Source: a virus. From it: 40,759 nucleotides of DNA. Each line of letters starts with the position of its first letter. Position 1 is the stretch's first letter. The notes below the pieces were generated by a model. It was not told the origin of the DNA, did no database searches, and saw only the letters and a program-made list of their open reading frames with translations. Below, one piece after another: positions 22,535-31,890 of the stretch. The position numbers were made by a program, and so were the translations under genes. The stretch is taken from positions 1-40,759 of the IMG/VR virus record IMGVR_UViG_3300035659_000045; one strand, 5' to 3'.

Positions 22535-23560
22535 CTAAACGATCTCTAGCCGTACCACGATGCCGGCCGCACGGACGAGGAGGTCCAGGTAGAACTGCAC
22601 GACCTGGTAGAGACCGGTACCGGTCAAGTATATCCGGTCGTTGTGCGGCGGTGTGATCCCAGTGTCTGCCAGCTCCTGAACGACGAGGAACACCTGGTTG
22701 GCTTGGCCCCCGGGGACGTCGGTCGTGGTCAGCACCACCGTGGTGACGTTCGTCGCGTTGTTGTAGGCGATGGTGCTGACGATCCGCGTCTGGAACACAC
22801 CGCTGATGCTGATCAGGGCTGCCACGCTGGGTTGCACGCTCTGAGTGACGTCGCCGACCACGAGGAGCGTGTTGGTGAGTGGTCCAGCAGCAGTCGAGTA
22901 CGTCGACTGGGCTTCGCCACCGGTGGCGAGGTAGTCACCTCGATAACTGGCCACGAGGTCGCCGGGCACCTCCAGGTAGAAGCTCCCACCGCCGGTCGGC
23001 AGGGTCGCGGCGCTCACCTGGACGGTGGCAGTGCCGGCGCTGAACGAGTAGGCGCTGACCGTGTATGTGGTCCACGTGCCTGGTGCCGTCTCGACGTAGA
23101 TGTTGAGACCGACGATCGTGACCGCGCTCGACAGGCTGAGGTCGAAGTCGGTCGTGAACGTGTTCGACGGTCCGGCCGGCACGCGCGCGAAACCGTTCGC
23201 GCCGTGGAGGTAGCTGGCGATCTCCGTCGTGCCGGCGACGAGCGCGGATGGCACCTCGATGACGATCTCGTTAGCGTTGACCTCGTAGACACGCCATGGT
23301 CTGCCGCCACCAGACCTGATGACCTCCTGCGTACCGAACACGGCGCCGAGGAGGTTGTACACCGACGACAGGATCGCCTTCGGCTGCCACATCAACACGA
23401 ACAGCAGCGCGCGGTACAGCGTATCGCTGTTCGACAACTGCGGCCTCGGAACGCCATGGTTGTTGCCGACGCCATCGAGGTCGCCGACCGTAGCCTTGGT
23501 GGCGAGCATCGCTCCGCGGAGCTGCTGGATGAGGCTCGACGTGGCATCAGTCGATCCCAT
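22535..23560 (-). CDS. Virion structural protein, tail-associated
   Basis: The protein has 341 aa. A short N-terminal region is followed by a hydrophobic helical patch (TLYRALLFVLMWQPKAILSS), then long beta-rich sequence with many Thr, Val and Gly, and a C-terminal helix (VVQFYLDLLVRAAGIVVRLE). It resembles tail proteins that attach to a baseplate through the N-terminal part, but no family is recognised. ATG 23560 follows the stop of the 75-aa gene by 3 nt. Confidence 0.75.
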   Translation of the reverse strand: MGSTDATSSLIQQLRGAMLATKATVGDLDGVGNNHGVPRPQLSNSDTLYRALLFVLMWQPKAILSSVYNLLGAVFGTQEVIRSGGGRPWRVYEVNANEIVIEVPSALVAGTTEIASYLHGANGFARVPAGPSNTFTTDFDLSLSSAVTIVGLNIYVETAPGTWTTYTVSAYSFSAGTATVQVSAATLPTGGGSFYLEVPGDLVASYRGDYLATGGEAQSTYSTAAGPLTNTLLVVGDVTQSVQPSVAALISISGVFQTRIVSTIAYNNATNVTTVVLTTTDVPGGQANQVFLVVQELADTGITPPHNDRIYLTGTGLYQVVQFYLDLLVRAAGIVVRLEIV

Positions 23561-23563
23561 GCG

Positions 23564-23791
23564 TCAGCCCTCGTCGGGTAGGAAATCGGCGGTGCCGAAC
23601 AAGCCGCCGATGATGTTGTCGCTCTGACCGATGATCGTGAGGATGATGCCCATGACCGACGTGAAGTCCTGACTCCATGGTGGTTGCACCATGTGGCGCA
23701 TCAGCTTGGCCTTGTAGTTGTCCCGCACCAGAGACCCCGTCGGTGCGAGGTCAAAGGCATTACTGAATGTCCCGGGATCGAAGCTCCCCAT
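23564..23791 (-). CDS. Small hypothetical protein
   Basis: The protein has 75 aa, starting MGSFDPGTFSNAFDLAPTGS. ATG 23791 forms TGATG with the preceding stop and has GGAG about 11 nt upstream. A hydrophobic stretch (SVMGIILTIIGQSD) and the Phe/Gly-rich end (IIGGLFGTADFLPDEG) could mark a membrane- or interface-active helix. No domain is recognised. Its neighbours are both tail-type proteins. Confidence 0.7.
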   Translation of the reverse strand: MGSFDPGTFSNAFDLAPTGSLVRDNYKAKLMRHMVQPPWSQDFTSVMGIILTIIGQSDNIIGGLFGTADFLPDEG

Positions 23792-24897
23792 CAGATTGAG
23801 GTCTCCCCGTACATGCCCATCAGAGCCAGCGTGACGGCCGCCGCCGTGCCACCGTTCGTGCGCCAAGCAGCTGGTGTGAGGAACGTCGTGTTCGTGGAGA
23901 TGTTGGCACCGGTCAGCGAGCCGCTGACCGTGTCACCAGTGTTGAGTCGGTTGACGGTGTACGTGACCACGGTGTCGTTCGGATTGCAGTGCAGCACCAG
24001 CTCGTAGACATCCACACCATGCGTGTTCACCGGGAAGTTGGCACCGAGGTTGACCCTAGCTTGCGCGACTGCACCAGCCGCGTAGAGCTGAAGATTGGTG
24101 TCGCCATTGTTGCATCCGACGCCGATCAGGTCCGTGAGCGTCGATGGATCGACGTCCGTCGGGGCGCCGACGCCGGCGCGAACGCCGGCGAACATACGCG
24201 CGGTGGCGACCACCGCAGCCTCTTCGATGCCGAAGCGCCACACCACCGTGAAGCCGCCGAGGCCAGCCGCGTTGCCACGCCAGAAGCGAGAGTCGCTGGC
24301 CGTGTACACGCCATTAAGAGAGCCTGCGCCCGCCGTCGAGGAGTAGTCGCGACGGAGCAGCGACGTGAACAGGTTCGTCGACGTCGGGTTCACGGTCGAG
24401 CCGGCGAGGATCTCGGCGACGGCCGTGCCGCCGAGACCGACGACGGCAGAGTTTGGGCAAAAGATCCACTCGTAGCGGCGAGTCTGCCCCAGCCATGGCT
24501 GAGCTGTGTACTTGCTGCCGCTGGCACCGACCCATCCGAACATCGACCGCCCCGACGTCACTGACTGCGAGATGATCTTGGACCCGGCTGCAGGCGAGAC
24601 CGGCGCGGCGTTGTCGGTGAGGACGATGTCCCCGTTGTCTGTGGTGACCCTGGCGAGGGCTCCCCACGTGCCAGCGGTGCGCGTCAGCAAGACGCCGTTC
24701 GTGTTGTTCACCCAGTCGAAGATCAGCGAAGCTGTGACCTCTTCAGCAGCGCCGATTCCAGCGCTGTTGCGGCCGACGACGCGCTGCGACGCGAGCGAGA
24801 TCGAATGGGCCGCGTTCCATTCGAGCGGACCCTGGAGCGTTGGATCCGACTGCTCTGGCTTCGCTGAAACGGAGGCGTGCATGATTGCGATGGTCAT
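23791..24897 (-). CDS. Fibre-like virion protein
   Basis: The protein has 368 aa. The N-terminus (EWNAAHSISLASQRVVGRNS, then GAAEEVTA) is characteristic of phage tail fibre and tailspike adaptor segments in which an N-terminal stalk leads into beta-rich sequence. The rest is Gly/Thr/Ala-rich with long predicted strands. It probably forms part of the receptor-binding apparatus; the C-terminal domain is not recognised. ATG 24897 overlaps the TGA of the preceding gene by 4 nt (ATGA). Confidence 0.78.
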   Translation of the reverse strand: MTIAIMHASVSAKPEQSDPTLQGPLEWNAAHSISLASQRVVGRNSAGIGAAEEVTASLIFDWVNNTNGVLLTRTAGTWGALARVTTDNGDIVLTDNAAPVSPAAGSKIISQSVTSGRSMFGWVGASGSKYTAQPWLGQTRRYEWIFCPNSAVVGLGGTAVAEILAGSTVNPTSTNLFTSLLRRDYSSTAGAGSLNGVYTASDSRFWRGNAAGLGGFTVVWRFGIEEAAVVATARMFAGVRAGVGAPTDVDPSTLTDLIGVGCNNGDTNLQLYAAGAVAQARVNLGANFPVNTHGVDVYELVLHCNPNDTVVTYTVNRLNTGDTVSGSLTGANISTNTTFLTPAAWRTNGGTAAAVTLALMGMYGETSI

Positions 24898-25334
24898 GGT
24901 GTTGCAGTTGCTCCTCCGACGGTGTCGACGGCTCCGATGTCAAACGAGGTGATGAGCGGCAGCTGTGATGGCCACCCACCGTCACGCAGGATCGTGAACG
25001 TGTATCCACCATTATTGTTCGAGACGCGCGTGTTCGTGTTGTTGGTGTAGAACACGCCGAATCGGCTGCCCGTGAACACAGTTTCGTCACCCACGATCCC
25101 CGGGAAGTGAGCATTGATCCATGCCTTGCGGATCGGGAAGCCGGTGCTTCCTGAGATGGTGATCACGATCGGTGTCTGCTGCGTGGCCGGTGGCAACGCC
25201 GTCACCACTGTGATCAGTGGTGAGAGCGCAAGTGGAGCCACCTGTGTCCCGAGGACGACCTGCCCAAGCCTGGCCCGAGGCCACAGGAAGTAGAGTGGCG
25301 TGTCTCCGAAGTATGCGCCATTGCGGACGGTCAT
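24894..25334 (-). CDS. Virion-type hypothetical protein
   Basis: The protein has 146 aa from ATG 25334 (MTVRNGAYFGDTPLYFLWPR). This start overlaps the preceding TGA by 4 nt; the frame extends to 25364 but that would overlap more of the upstream gene. It is beta-rich with a Gly/Asn-rich C-terminal half. No family is recognised. It is tightly coupled to the fibre-like gene downstream. Confidence 0.75.
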   Translation of the reverse strand: MTVRNGAYFGDTPLYFLWPRARLGQVVLGTQVAPLALSPLITVVTALPPATQQTPIVITISGSTGFPIRKAWINAHFPGIVGDETVFTGSRFGVFYTNNTNTRVSNNNGGYTFTILRDGGWPSQLPLITSFDIGAVDTVGGATATP

Positions 25335-26347
25335 GCGATCACCGGCGTGGTCACCCCGTCCCACGGCATGATGAGGGCGCCGAGAGCGAGGAACTGCAGG
25401 GCGCCGAACGTGTCACCATGCGCTGGGACAGCGGCGTTGTTGGTCAGGGCGGCCCACCAGTCGATCCGGTTGCCGAGCTTGCCGTTTGCGTTCGCCGTGT
25501 TGCTCATGCAACCCATCGGCAGGAGGATTTCGTTCGCAGACCCCTGCAGCTCGGGCTTCTCGACGGTCCAGAAGGTGCCGCCGAACCCGCCGATCGACCC
25601 GAAGGCCTCGCCGCTTCCACCGACGAGGCAGCTTACGTCGACAGATGTGTGCACCTTGGCCACGCCACCGACCGTGTTCACTGACCCGCTCGACATGATC
25701 GAGTTGCTCGTGTTGGCAAACTGATAGTTGGTGGAGGTGTTGCCGTAGAAGAAGCCCCACACGGGTGGGGAGAACGTCGCCGGAAGAACGACCTGCGAGG
25801 TCATCTTCTCCACCCCCCAGAACGACTGCGGCAGAGACGAGCGGTAGACGATGACCCTGAACATCGTCGCGGTCGAGTTGACCCAGATGTCGTAGACGCG
25901 GTCTGCAGAGGCAGTGGCGTTGACGATCGTCGTGCCAGAGACGACGACCTGCTCGTCGGTTGCAGTCGGCTGCTGGTTCGTCGTGCCGGCGAGCGCGAAC
26001 AGAGCGCCGGGTGAGAACGAGATGCGGCAGATGTCGTCGCTCGCCCCTTGGAACGTGAGGAGAATCTGGACGCCGTTGCCGTCGAGAAGGACGATCCAGG
26101 CCTGCGAGGCCGCCGCGATGGTCGCACGTGGGGTCCACGTCGCCGCGCTCGTGATTCGATCTGTGTGATCGGCTGCATTCGTCGGCCCGGTGCCGCCGCT
26201 TGCCGACCAGACGACGGTGTAGCCGTGGGTCACGAGCCAGTTCTTGACGTTGTAGAACACCTGTTGGGTCGCGTCGATCACGGAAACGAAGTTCGCCCGG
26301 TGGTTCGGGTCGATGCTCCAGGTCTGGGTCGGTACTGGTAGGGTCAT
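25331..26347 (-). CDS. Virion structural protein
   Basis: The protein has 338 aa, starting MTLPVPTQTWSIDPNHRANF. It is beta-rich with many Trp, Phe, Thr and Ser. The N-terminal half reads as a jelly-roll-like domain (RISFSPGALFALAG, YDIWVNSTATMFRVIVYRSS), and the C-terminal half is Gly/Ser-rich. The gene lies directly downstream of the J-like baseplate gene, in the position often used for tail or baseplate accessory and fibre-connector proteins. No family can be named. Confidence 0.77.
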   Translation of the reverse strand: MTLPVPTQTWSIDPNHRANFVSVIDATQQVFYNVKNWLVTHGYTVVWSASGGTGPTNAADHTDRITSAATWTPRATIAAASQAWIVLLDGNGVQILLTFQGASDDICRISFSPGALFALAGTTNQQPTATDEQVVVSGTTIVNATASADRVYDIWVNSTATMFRVIVYRSSLPQSFWGVEKMTSQVVLPATFSPPVWGFFYGNTSTNYQFANTSNSIMSSGSVNTVGGVAKVHTSVDVSCLVGGSGEAFGSIGGFGGTFWTVEKPELQGSANEILLPMGCMSNTANANGKLGNRIDWWAALTNNAAVPAHGDTFGALQFLALGALIMPWDGVTTPVIA

Positions 26348-26370
26348 GTTCTGTTTCCTCTACGAGAGTC

Positions 26371-28470
26371 TTAGACGACCGTCACGTTCGTGTCGCCGAT
26401 GCGCATCAGCGTGCCGTTCGGCAGTGAGATGTTGGACGGTGGAGATATGATCGCCGTGTCTGCAACACCTGGGAGCGCGACGATCGCACCGATGATCTCC
26501 GCGAGCACGACCGTGGCGCCGATGCCGAGCGCGTTCACGTAGGTCTCGACGACGAGCTGCACCGAAGCAGCTAGCTGCGTGACCGTGAAGCCGCGCGCCG
26601 GCGTCACCTTGATCAAGAATGCCTGACCGAGGATCGTCGGAACGGCGACGAGGATCTGCGTGCCTGCAGCGCGATAGCCCGGGAAGTCGGAAAAGTCGGA
26701 TGGATCGCCGTTGATCGATCGTTGCGCGAAGGCCGCGAGGCCGCTGGAGTACAGGTATGCGCCGAGCGACGGCGCGGCGCCATCCGACGCAGCCACGAGG
26801 CCGTCGTGAGCAGCGAGACCTGCCGTGATCTCCAGATCGCCAGTCGACGCGTTGAACGTGAAGTCGGTGCCTGGCACGAGGGGAGTGCCAGCGAGGTTGT
26901 AGACCGAGTAGCTGCCTGCGCTCGGCACGTCGCCGCTCGTGAAGATGAAACGGACGGCCGTGTTCGATGCGATCAGCCGGAACACGTTGTCGACGGTCTT
27001 GAGCCACATGCCCGCGAACGCGTTCACCGTCATCGCCTGTGAAGTGTCTTCCAGGAAGTTCAGTCCGACGGACGTCGATGACCCTCTGGCTGTACCAGCG
27101 CTGGAGAACACGCGCGGCGCGACGGGCGCGATCGTTGAGTAGTTGTACGGAGGTCCGTACGTGCCGAGCTTGCCGCGACGATCACCAACCGTGGCATCAG
27201 AGATCAGCACGTCGCGGCCGAGGAACGGCTGCTGGCCAAGGGAGAACGTCGGCGTCCCGTCTGTGATGTACAACGTGCTCTGCCCTGGGCTGATCGGCTC
27301 CACGAGCTGCACGAAGGCCGTCGACGCGCCGGTCACAGGATCGACCAACGACTTCGCGAACGTCATGATGGCGAGCGGAGTGGCGCGAGTCAGGCTCTGG
27401 AGGAAGTCCTTCAGGCGCTGCCGGAAGTCGTCGTCGCCCTCGATGTCGGACCCGCGTGTGGCTGCGGAAGGGTTGGTAACCGTCGCGTTCGCAAACGGTG
27501 GTGTCGACCACTTCGTGATCGTGTTGGCGCCTGCGCGCGTCGCAGCTCCGACCAGGTTCGACTCCACCGGGATGAGGCCGGAGACGAAGTCGCCGTCGAA
27601 CAGCGTGCCCGACTGCGTGACGTGGAAGTTGACCTGTGGTGTGGACAGCGACGGTGGGACGAATGCACCCGTGCCGACAGACACTGCCTGGTCGACGCCG
27701 CTCGTGCTCTGGATTACGACAGAGCCTGCCGCATGGGCAAACGTCGTAGGAGCACCGAGCGTCAGCAAGTCGCCGACGCGTGTGAAGGTGATCGTCTCGC
27801 GAGTCACGAGGCTGCGGTCGAAGATGACCGACCCAGACGCCGCCCACGCTGCTCCGGTGCCGGCAACCAACGTGGCTGACAGGGCGCCGACGTTCACCAG
27901 CGCGAGAAGCGTCGATCGGATCGACGCGCTCACCGCAGGCTCGCCTGCGGCGTGGCTGCGCTGGAGGGTGTTGCCGCTGCCGGACAGGATCACTGTGAAC
28001 ACGTTGAGGACGCGCGAGTAGATCAGGTCCTCCTCGTTCGCCGTGCCCGCCGAGATCGTGATGTAGCCGGAGGTCGGGAACAGCGACCCGTCCAGGACGG
28101 AGAACGTCGTGCTGCCGTAGAGGACGTCGACAGCGAGCGTGGTTGAGCGGAGGACGGCGCCGTTGCCGGCGATGACGTTGCTGATGCTCGTCTCTGCTGG
28201 CTTACGACGCAGCGTCACGTTGAGGTCGGAGCCGATCTCGATCGCGCGCTGGTCGAGATCGTCGCCACGACACTTGTCGAGCTGGAACAGATTGAGCAAC
28301 CGGCTCATCTGCACGTACTGCTCGGCGTCACTCAGCGATGCGCACTCCAGGACCGTCCGCGTCGCTGACCCTGGGATGAGGTCTGCCTGAGACCCACGGA
28401 TGTTCTGGATGTGTGCGAACATGTTCGCGAGCACTTCAGGGTAGGTCAAGAATCTCAACGCGGTCGGCAT
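26371..28470 (-). CDS. Baseplate J-like wedge protein
   Basis: The protein has 699 aa and belongs to the J/gp47-type family that forms the wedge of contractile baseplates and connects hub and fibres. The N-terminal 110 residues (EVLANMFAHIQNIRGSQADL, then a GSATRTVLE stretch and DDLDQRAIEIG) match the family entry region. Two inserted beta-rich modules follow, each with a turn of the form YSRVLNVF or FTRVGDLL and an A-H-A-A-G stretch (SHAAGEPAV and AHAAGSVV). Then comes the conserved GSDIEGDDDFRQRLKDFLQS block typical of the family, and a beta-rich C-terminus. Larger than the usual 350-400 aa because of the insertions. Its stop is 23 nt before the next gene. Confidence 0.9.
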   Translation of the reverse strand: MPTALRFLTYPEVLANMFAHIQNIRGSQADLIPGSATRTVLECASLSDAEQYVQMSRLLNLFQLDKCRGDDLDQRAIEIGSDLNVTLRRKPAETSISNVIAGNGAVLRSTTLAVDVLYGSTTFSVLDGSLFPTSGYITISAGTANEEDLIYSRVLNVFTVILSGSGNTLQRSHAAGEPAVSASIRSTLLALVNVGALSATLVAGTGAAWAASGSVIFDRSLVTRETITFTRVGDLLTLGAPTTFAHAAGSVVIQSTSGVDQAVSVGTGAFVPPSLSTPQVNFHVTQSGTLFDGDFVSGLIPVESNLVGAATRAGANTITKWSTPPFANATVTNPSAATRGSDIEGDDDFRQRLKDFLQSLTRATPLAIMTFAKSLVDPVTGASTAFVQLVEPISPGQSTLYITDGTPTFSLGQQPFLGRDVLISDATVGDRRGKLGTYGPPYNYSTIAPVAPRVFSSAGTARGSSTSVGLNFLEDTSQAMTVNAFAGMWLKTVDNVFRLIASNTAVRFIFTSGDVPSAGSYSVYNLAGTPLVPGTDFTFNASTGDLEITAGLAAHDGLVAASDGAAPSLGAYLYSSGLAAFAQRSINGDPSDFSDFPGYRAAGTQILVAVPTILGQAFLIKVTPARGFTVTQLAASVQLVVETYVNALGIGATVVLAEIIGAIVALPGVADTAIISPPSNISLPNGTLMRIGDTNVTVV

Positions 28471-30642
28471 CTACGATCCTCCAACGTTCACTGAGATCGG
28501 CAACGCGGTGCGCGAGGCGACGGGTTGGATCTCTGCGGTCAGTGTGAACACGTCGCCGGCGACACTGATCTGCGCGTTACGGACACGATTGATCCGAGGG
28601 TCAGCTAGCAGTGAACGTCGCATGAAGAACACGTAAAGGATCCCGACGTGGGCAGTGTAGGGGCGCCCGACCGGAGAGGGCAAGCCATACGTCGGATGGA
28701 ACGGGTGCTGTCCGGCCTGACATCTGGCTCGAAGGTTGATGGCCTGGATCAGGTTGTCGATACCAGAGACGGTGGCGAGGTCCCCCGTGGCATCCCACGC
28801 GAGGTCGACGCGGCCGTCGCCGACATTGACCGCGCGTAGGTCCGTGCCGTACGCCCGCGTGTCAGCCGTGATTGGTCGATTCATGTTGAGCTGAGCTAGC
28901 ACTACCACGTACGTCGTCACGCCTGGCGTGATCGCGATCGCCCACGTCCCGTTGAGCGAGAGCTTGACCGCGGTGTTCGAGGCGACGACGTGAGAGTCGG
29001 AGACGCCGCCGGTCGTCGCGGTCACGGTGTAACCGACCCACTGGTTGGCACGCCACGACTGCGTGTTGTCGATCAGCTCGCTGAACGTCGCTGCGGTGGT
29101 GACCGTGCCGGCGACCGTCGGCACCGCAACGTCGCTCGGAGCATCACCAACAGAAGCGGTCGTCTGCTGGGTCGACTGGTAGAGGATGGACTCGCCCCAC
29201 GCGAGCGTGTTGGGTGGCTTGTTGTTCGCGCTCGCGACGATGAACGGGAACTCCAGCCTGTTGAGGAGGATGAGGTCGGTGAAGCGTTCGATCTTCCCGG
29301 TCAGACGACGCGCGATCGCGTAGATGTCCTCGCCGTTGTAGACGACGGTCGACGACACCTGCCCGGCGTTGAGGAGACGATTGAGGTCGGTGATCAACGA
29401 CAGACCAGAGGTGCCGAGGAATGGGTTGGCATCTGGTGACCCGGTGCTGCCGGTCGCCTCCTGGAGGAAGTCTGTGGTCGAGCCCTGCGCTCCACGACTG
29501 GTCGAGTAGCGTTGGTGGGTGTCGGCGATGTCGGTACGGACCTTCGACCCGACGATCTGCGTCATGCTGACGGACAACGAGTCGTATAGCGCTGTGACCT
29601 CCAGCCACCACTCATTCATCTCCAGCGCTGCGTCACGAGACGTGAACACGTTGACCGCGGCGGCGTACTTCCCGATCACGCGCTCCAGCCCGGCGAGCGA
29701 GTCGCCGAGCTGGTTGAGCAGCGCTGGCACGAGATCTAGCTGCTGAGAGGCAGTGTCAACGATGTTCTCGAAGAACCCGACGACGTTGTCGAGGTTGTTG
29801 AGCGTCGACTGCATCGCACGCTGCGCGACCGAGTCGAGGAACTTGAGGTAGTTCACGCCGCTCGTGACCATGTCCGCGTAGCGCGCGATCGTCGTCAAGA
29901 TGTTCTGCGGGATGGCTCGCTTGCCGAGGCCGAGGCCGGGATGAAAGCCGCTGGAGTCGCTGAGCGGGTTGGTCTCCAGGTCTGTGCCGTACATCGCGGA
30001 ACCGAGCACGAACGCTGACGCCTGCGCCGGCGGCGACTTGTTGTCCGACGGCTCGATGCAGCGGAACTGGATGTTATAGTCGTATGACATCGGCTTCCGG
30101 CTCGAACGAGTCATCTCGAAGACGTCGGGCTCGACGCGCCAGTAGTCGTCGTTCTTCTCGTCGAAAAAGTACAGCTTGGCGTCGATGTTGCCGCGACGCC
30201 GCTCGGCTCCGTACGCGCGGAACAGGTACCGCAGCTTCATGAAGGCGAGGTAGCCGGACACCGCTCCGAGCTGAGCGTCAAGGTCGGTGGCCAAGCGCGG
30301 CAGCATGAGCGCGTTGCCATTACCCTGCAGCGCCACCTCCGCGTTGAACAAGAACCCCGTGGTGCCAGAGATCGACCCCATCTTGATCACCTGACCGCGG
30401 GACTCGATCACCTTCCCGCCGTCTTGCATGATGGTGACCTGCGTGGCGAACGGCTCGCGCAGGGAGATCTGCTGCGGCAGGAACAGCTGGACGGCGAGGT
30501 CGCTGGCCTCGAATGCTTCACCGCCGTCAGAGTCAGTCACGGTGACGCCCGGCAGGGGCATCATGAACGAGTACGCGAACGCTCCTGAGTAGCGCCGACC
30601 GCTGGATACGTCTGGAGGTTGTGGGTCGAATGAGTCTGCCAT
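28471..30642 (-). CDS. Baseplate protein with LysM-like and gp25-like domains
   Basis: The protein has 723 aa. The N-terminal half is mixed alpha/beta. A LysM-like segment (TVVYNGEDIYAIARRLTGKI) lies near residues 430-490, as in gp53-type baseplate proteins. The C-terminal 120 residues (GDLATVSGIDNLIQAINLRA, then HPFHPTYG and RRSLLADPRINRVRNAQIS) match the gp25/lysozyme-like wedge family. In many phages these are two separate genes, so this looks like a fusion of a gp53-like and a gp25-like wedge component. ATG 30642 follows the Ala-rich gene after a 7-nt gap, and the stop abuts the J-like gene directly. Confidence 0.85.
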   Translation of the reverse strand: MADSFDPQPPDVSSGRRYSGAFAYSFMMPLPGVTVTDSDGGEAFEASDLAVQLFLPQQISLREPFATQVTIMQDGGKVIESRGQVIKMGSISGTTGFLFNAEVALQGNGNALMLPRLATDLDAQLGAVSGYLAFMKLRYLFRAYGAERRRGNIDAKLYFFDEKNDDYWRVEPDVFEMTRSSRKPMSYDYNIQFRCIEPSDNKSPPAQASAFVLGSAMYGTDLETNPLSDSSGFHPGLGLGKRAIPQNILTTIARYADMVTSGVNYLKFLDSVAQRAMQSTLNNLDNVVGFFENIVDTASQQLDLVPALLNQLGDSLAGLERVIGKYAAAVNVFTSRDAALEMNEWWLEVTALYDSLSVSMTQIVGSKVRTDIADTHQRYSTSRGAQGSTTDFLQEATGSTGSPDANPFLGTSGLSLITDLNRLLNAGQVSSTVVYNGEDIYAIARRLTGKIERFTDLILLNRLEFPFIVASANNKPPNTLAWGESILYQSTQQTTASVGDAPSDVAVPTVAGTVTTAATFSELIDNTQSWRANQWVGYTVTATTGGVSDSHVVASNTAVKLSLNGTWAIAITPGVTTYVVVLAQLNMNRPITADTRAYGTDLRAVNVGDGRVDLAWDATGDLATVSGIDNLIQAINLRARCQAGQHPFHPTYGLPSPVGRPYTAHVGILYVFFMRRSLLADPRINRVRNAQISVAGDVFTLTAEIQPVASRTALPISVNVGGS

Positions 30643-30649
30643 GGCTAGC

Positions 30650-31120
30650 TCACGTGATCGGTTTGACGACAGGACCAGGGAACGTGACAGTGCCCCCGAT
30701 GATGGCCTGGTTGTGGAAGTCTACAGCCAAGGCATTCGTGGCTGCGGCTTGTGTCGCCGACGTCGCGGTGTTGGTCGCGAAGTCGGCCGCGAGCAATGCA
30801 GCCAATCCTGCGTGGGGAGGAGGAGTGATCGCCGTCGCGCCCACGAACGAGGCCGCGAGACCAGCCGCCACTGCGGCCCAGAAGGCTTGGACAGCTGCCG
30901 TGATCACGGCGGCGCCGGCGCCGGTTGCGCTCATCCCTACGAGGGCTGCCTGCATCGCCGTCTTCCCGAGTGTTACACCAGCTCCTGTGATCACGACTCC
31001 GTTCGATTCGGCGGCAGCGGCGAAGACGCCGTACGCGTTCGTCAGCGTGGTGATCGCAGCTGCCTCCGTCGCGGCTGGCACGAGCGCGAGCAGCTGCGCA
31101 GCGAGCGTGGCGGTCGACAT
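30650..31120 (-). CDS. Ala-rich hypothetical tail/baseplate protein
   Basis: The protein has 156 aa, starting MSTATLAAQLLALVPAATEA. About a third of residues are Ala, giving long amphipathic or weakly hydrophobic helices (AAVITAAVQAFWAAVAAGLA), with a short polar C-terminus. It could be a small helical baseplate component or a membrane-interacting protein. Location between the OB-fold spike and the LysM-gp25 wedge gene supports a baseplate role. ATG 31120 lies 5 nt after the spike stop. Confidence 0.72.
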   Translation of the reverse strand: MSTATLAAQLLALVPAATEAAAITTLTNAYGVFAAAAESNGVVITGAGVTLGKTAMQAALVGMSATGAGAAVITAAVQAFWAAVAAGLAASFVGATAITPPPHAGLAALLAADFATNTATSATQAAATNALAVDFHNQAIIGGTVTFPGPVVKPIT

Positions 31121-31125
31121 CGCCA

Positions 31126-31890
31126 CTATGGGAGACCCTTCTGTGTGAAGGCGATGTCGCTCAGCAGCGTAGCCAGCTGAGTCTTGAGGTTGGCGATCGT
31201 GGTGCTCGCCGGCGGCAGCATCGGACCCGTCGGTCCGACGCCCGTCGGGTACGTCGCAGTGAGCAGCGCGTCGATCAAGTCCGATGCGAACTGCTTGAAC
31301 TTCTGTCCGAGCACGAGGTTCTCGCTGGCATTGGGGCCGCCGAACTGCATCTTGGTCGCAGGGGTTACGACGTACGTCCCGTCCTGTTGGATCTCGGTCG
31401 ACGTGCCCATGTGTGATGTCAGGCGACGCTCGCCCTGAGCAGCGGTCGCGCCGCGCGTCGACCCGGAGTGCGGCAGCACGCCGTAGATCACGGGTCGAGA
31501 ACGGGAACCCTCCACGAAGCCGACGAACACCTGGTCGCCATCGATGAGCTTGGCGGGCACGTTCTCGGTCTTGGCGTTGGTGGTGCTCGTCGACCCGGGC
31601 AGAAGCTTCGTGGATGGGTGGAGGACGTTGTCGTCGCCGTTGGTCGTCCCTCCCATCGAGGAGAGCAACCGACATCCTGGGAGGAACTCTCCGGTGTAGA
31701 TGTCTCGGCAGTCATACTCGACGAACCGCTTCGACGTGTTCCCTGGGTCGTCGACGAAGTGTCGACCGACGACCACCATCTCGCGCTGACCGAGGATCGA
31801 CCAGTGCGCGTGCTCTCCGGTCAGCGCGAAGTGTCTGCGCGACGTGCCGGCCGTCAACGGGGTCCCGTCCCACGCGTAGTCCGTCGTCAT
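31126..31890 (-). CDS. Baseplate spike protein with OB-fold (gpV/gp5 N-like)
   Basis: The protein has 254 aa. The central part (DGDQVFVGFVEGSRSRPVIY, then VLPHSGSTRG) carries the OB-fold pattern of membrane-piercing spike proteins, which sit under the hub and puncture the cell envelope. The C-terminal quarter is helical (VLGQKFKQFASDLIDALLTA). No lysozyme domain and no clear beta-helix tip is present, so the spike tip may be supplied by another protein. ATG 31890 overlaps the hub TGA by 4 nt, which supports a joint role. Confidence 0.85.
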   Translation of the reverse strand: MTTDYAWDGTPLTAGTSRRHFALTGEHAHWSILGQREMVVVGRHFVDDPGNTSKRFVEYDCRDIYTGEFLPGCRLLSSMGGTTNGDDNVLHPSTKLLPGSTSTTNAKTENVPAKLIDGDQVFVGFVEGSRSRPVIYGVLPHSGSTRGATAAQGERRLTSHMGTSTEIQQDGTYVVTPATKMQFGGPNASENLVLGQKFKQFASDLIDALLTATYPTGVGPTGPMLPPASTTIANLKTQLATLLSDIAFTQKGLP

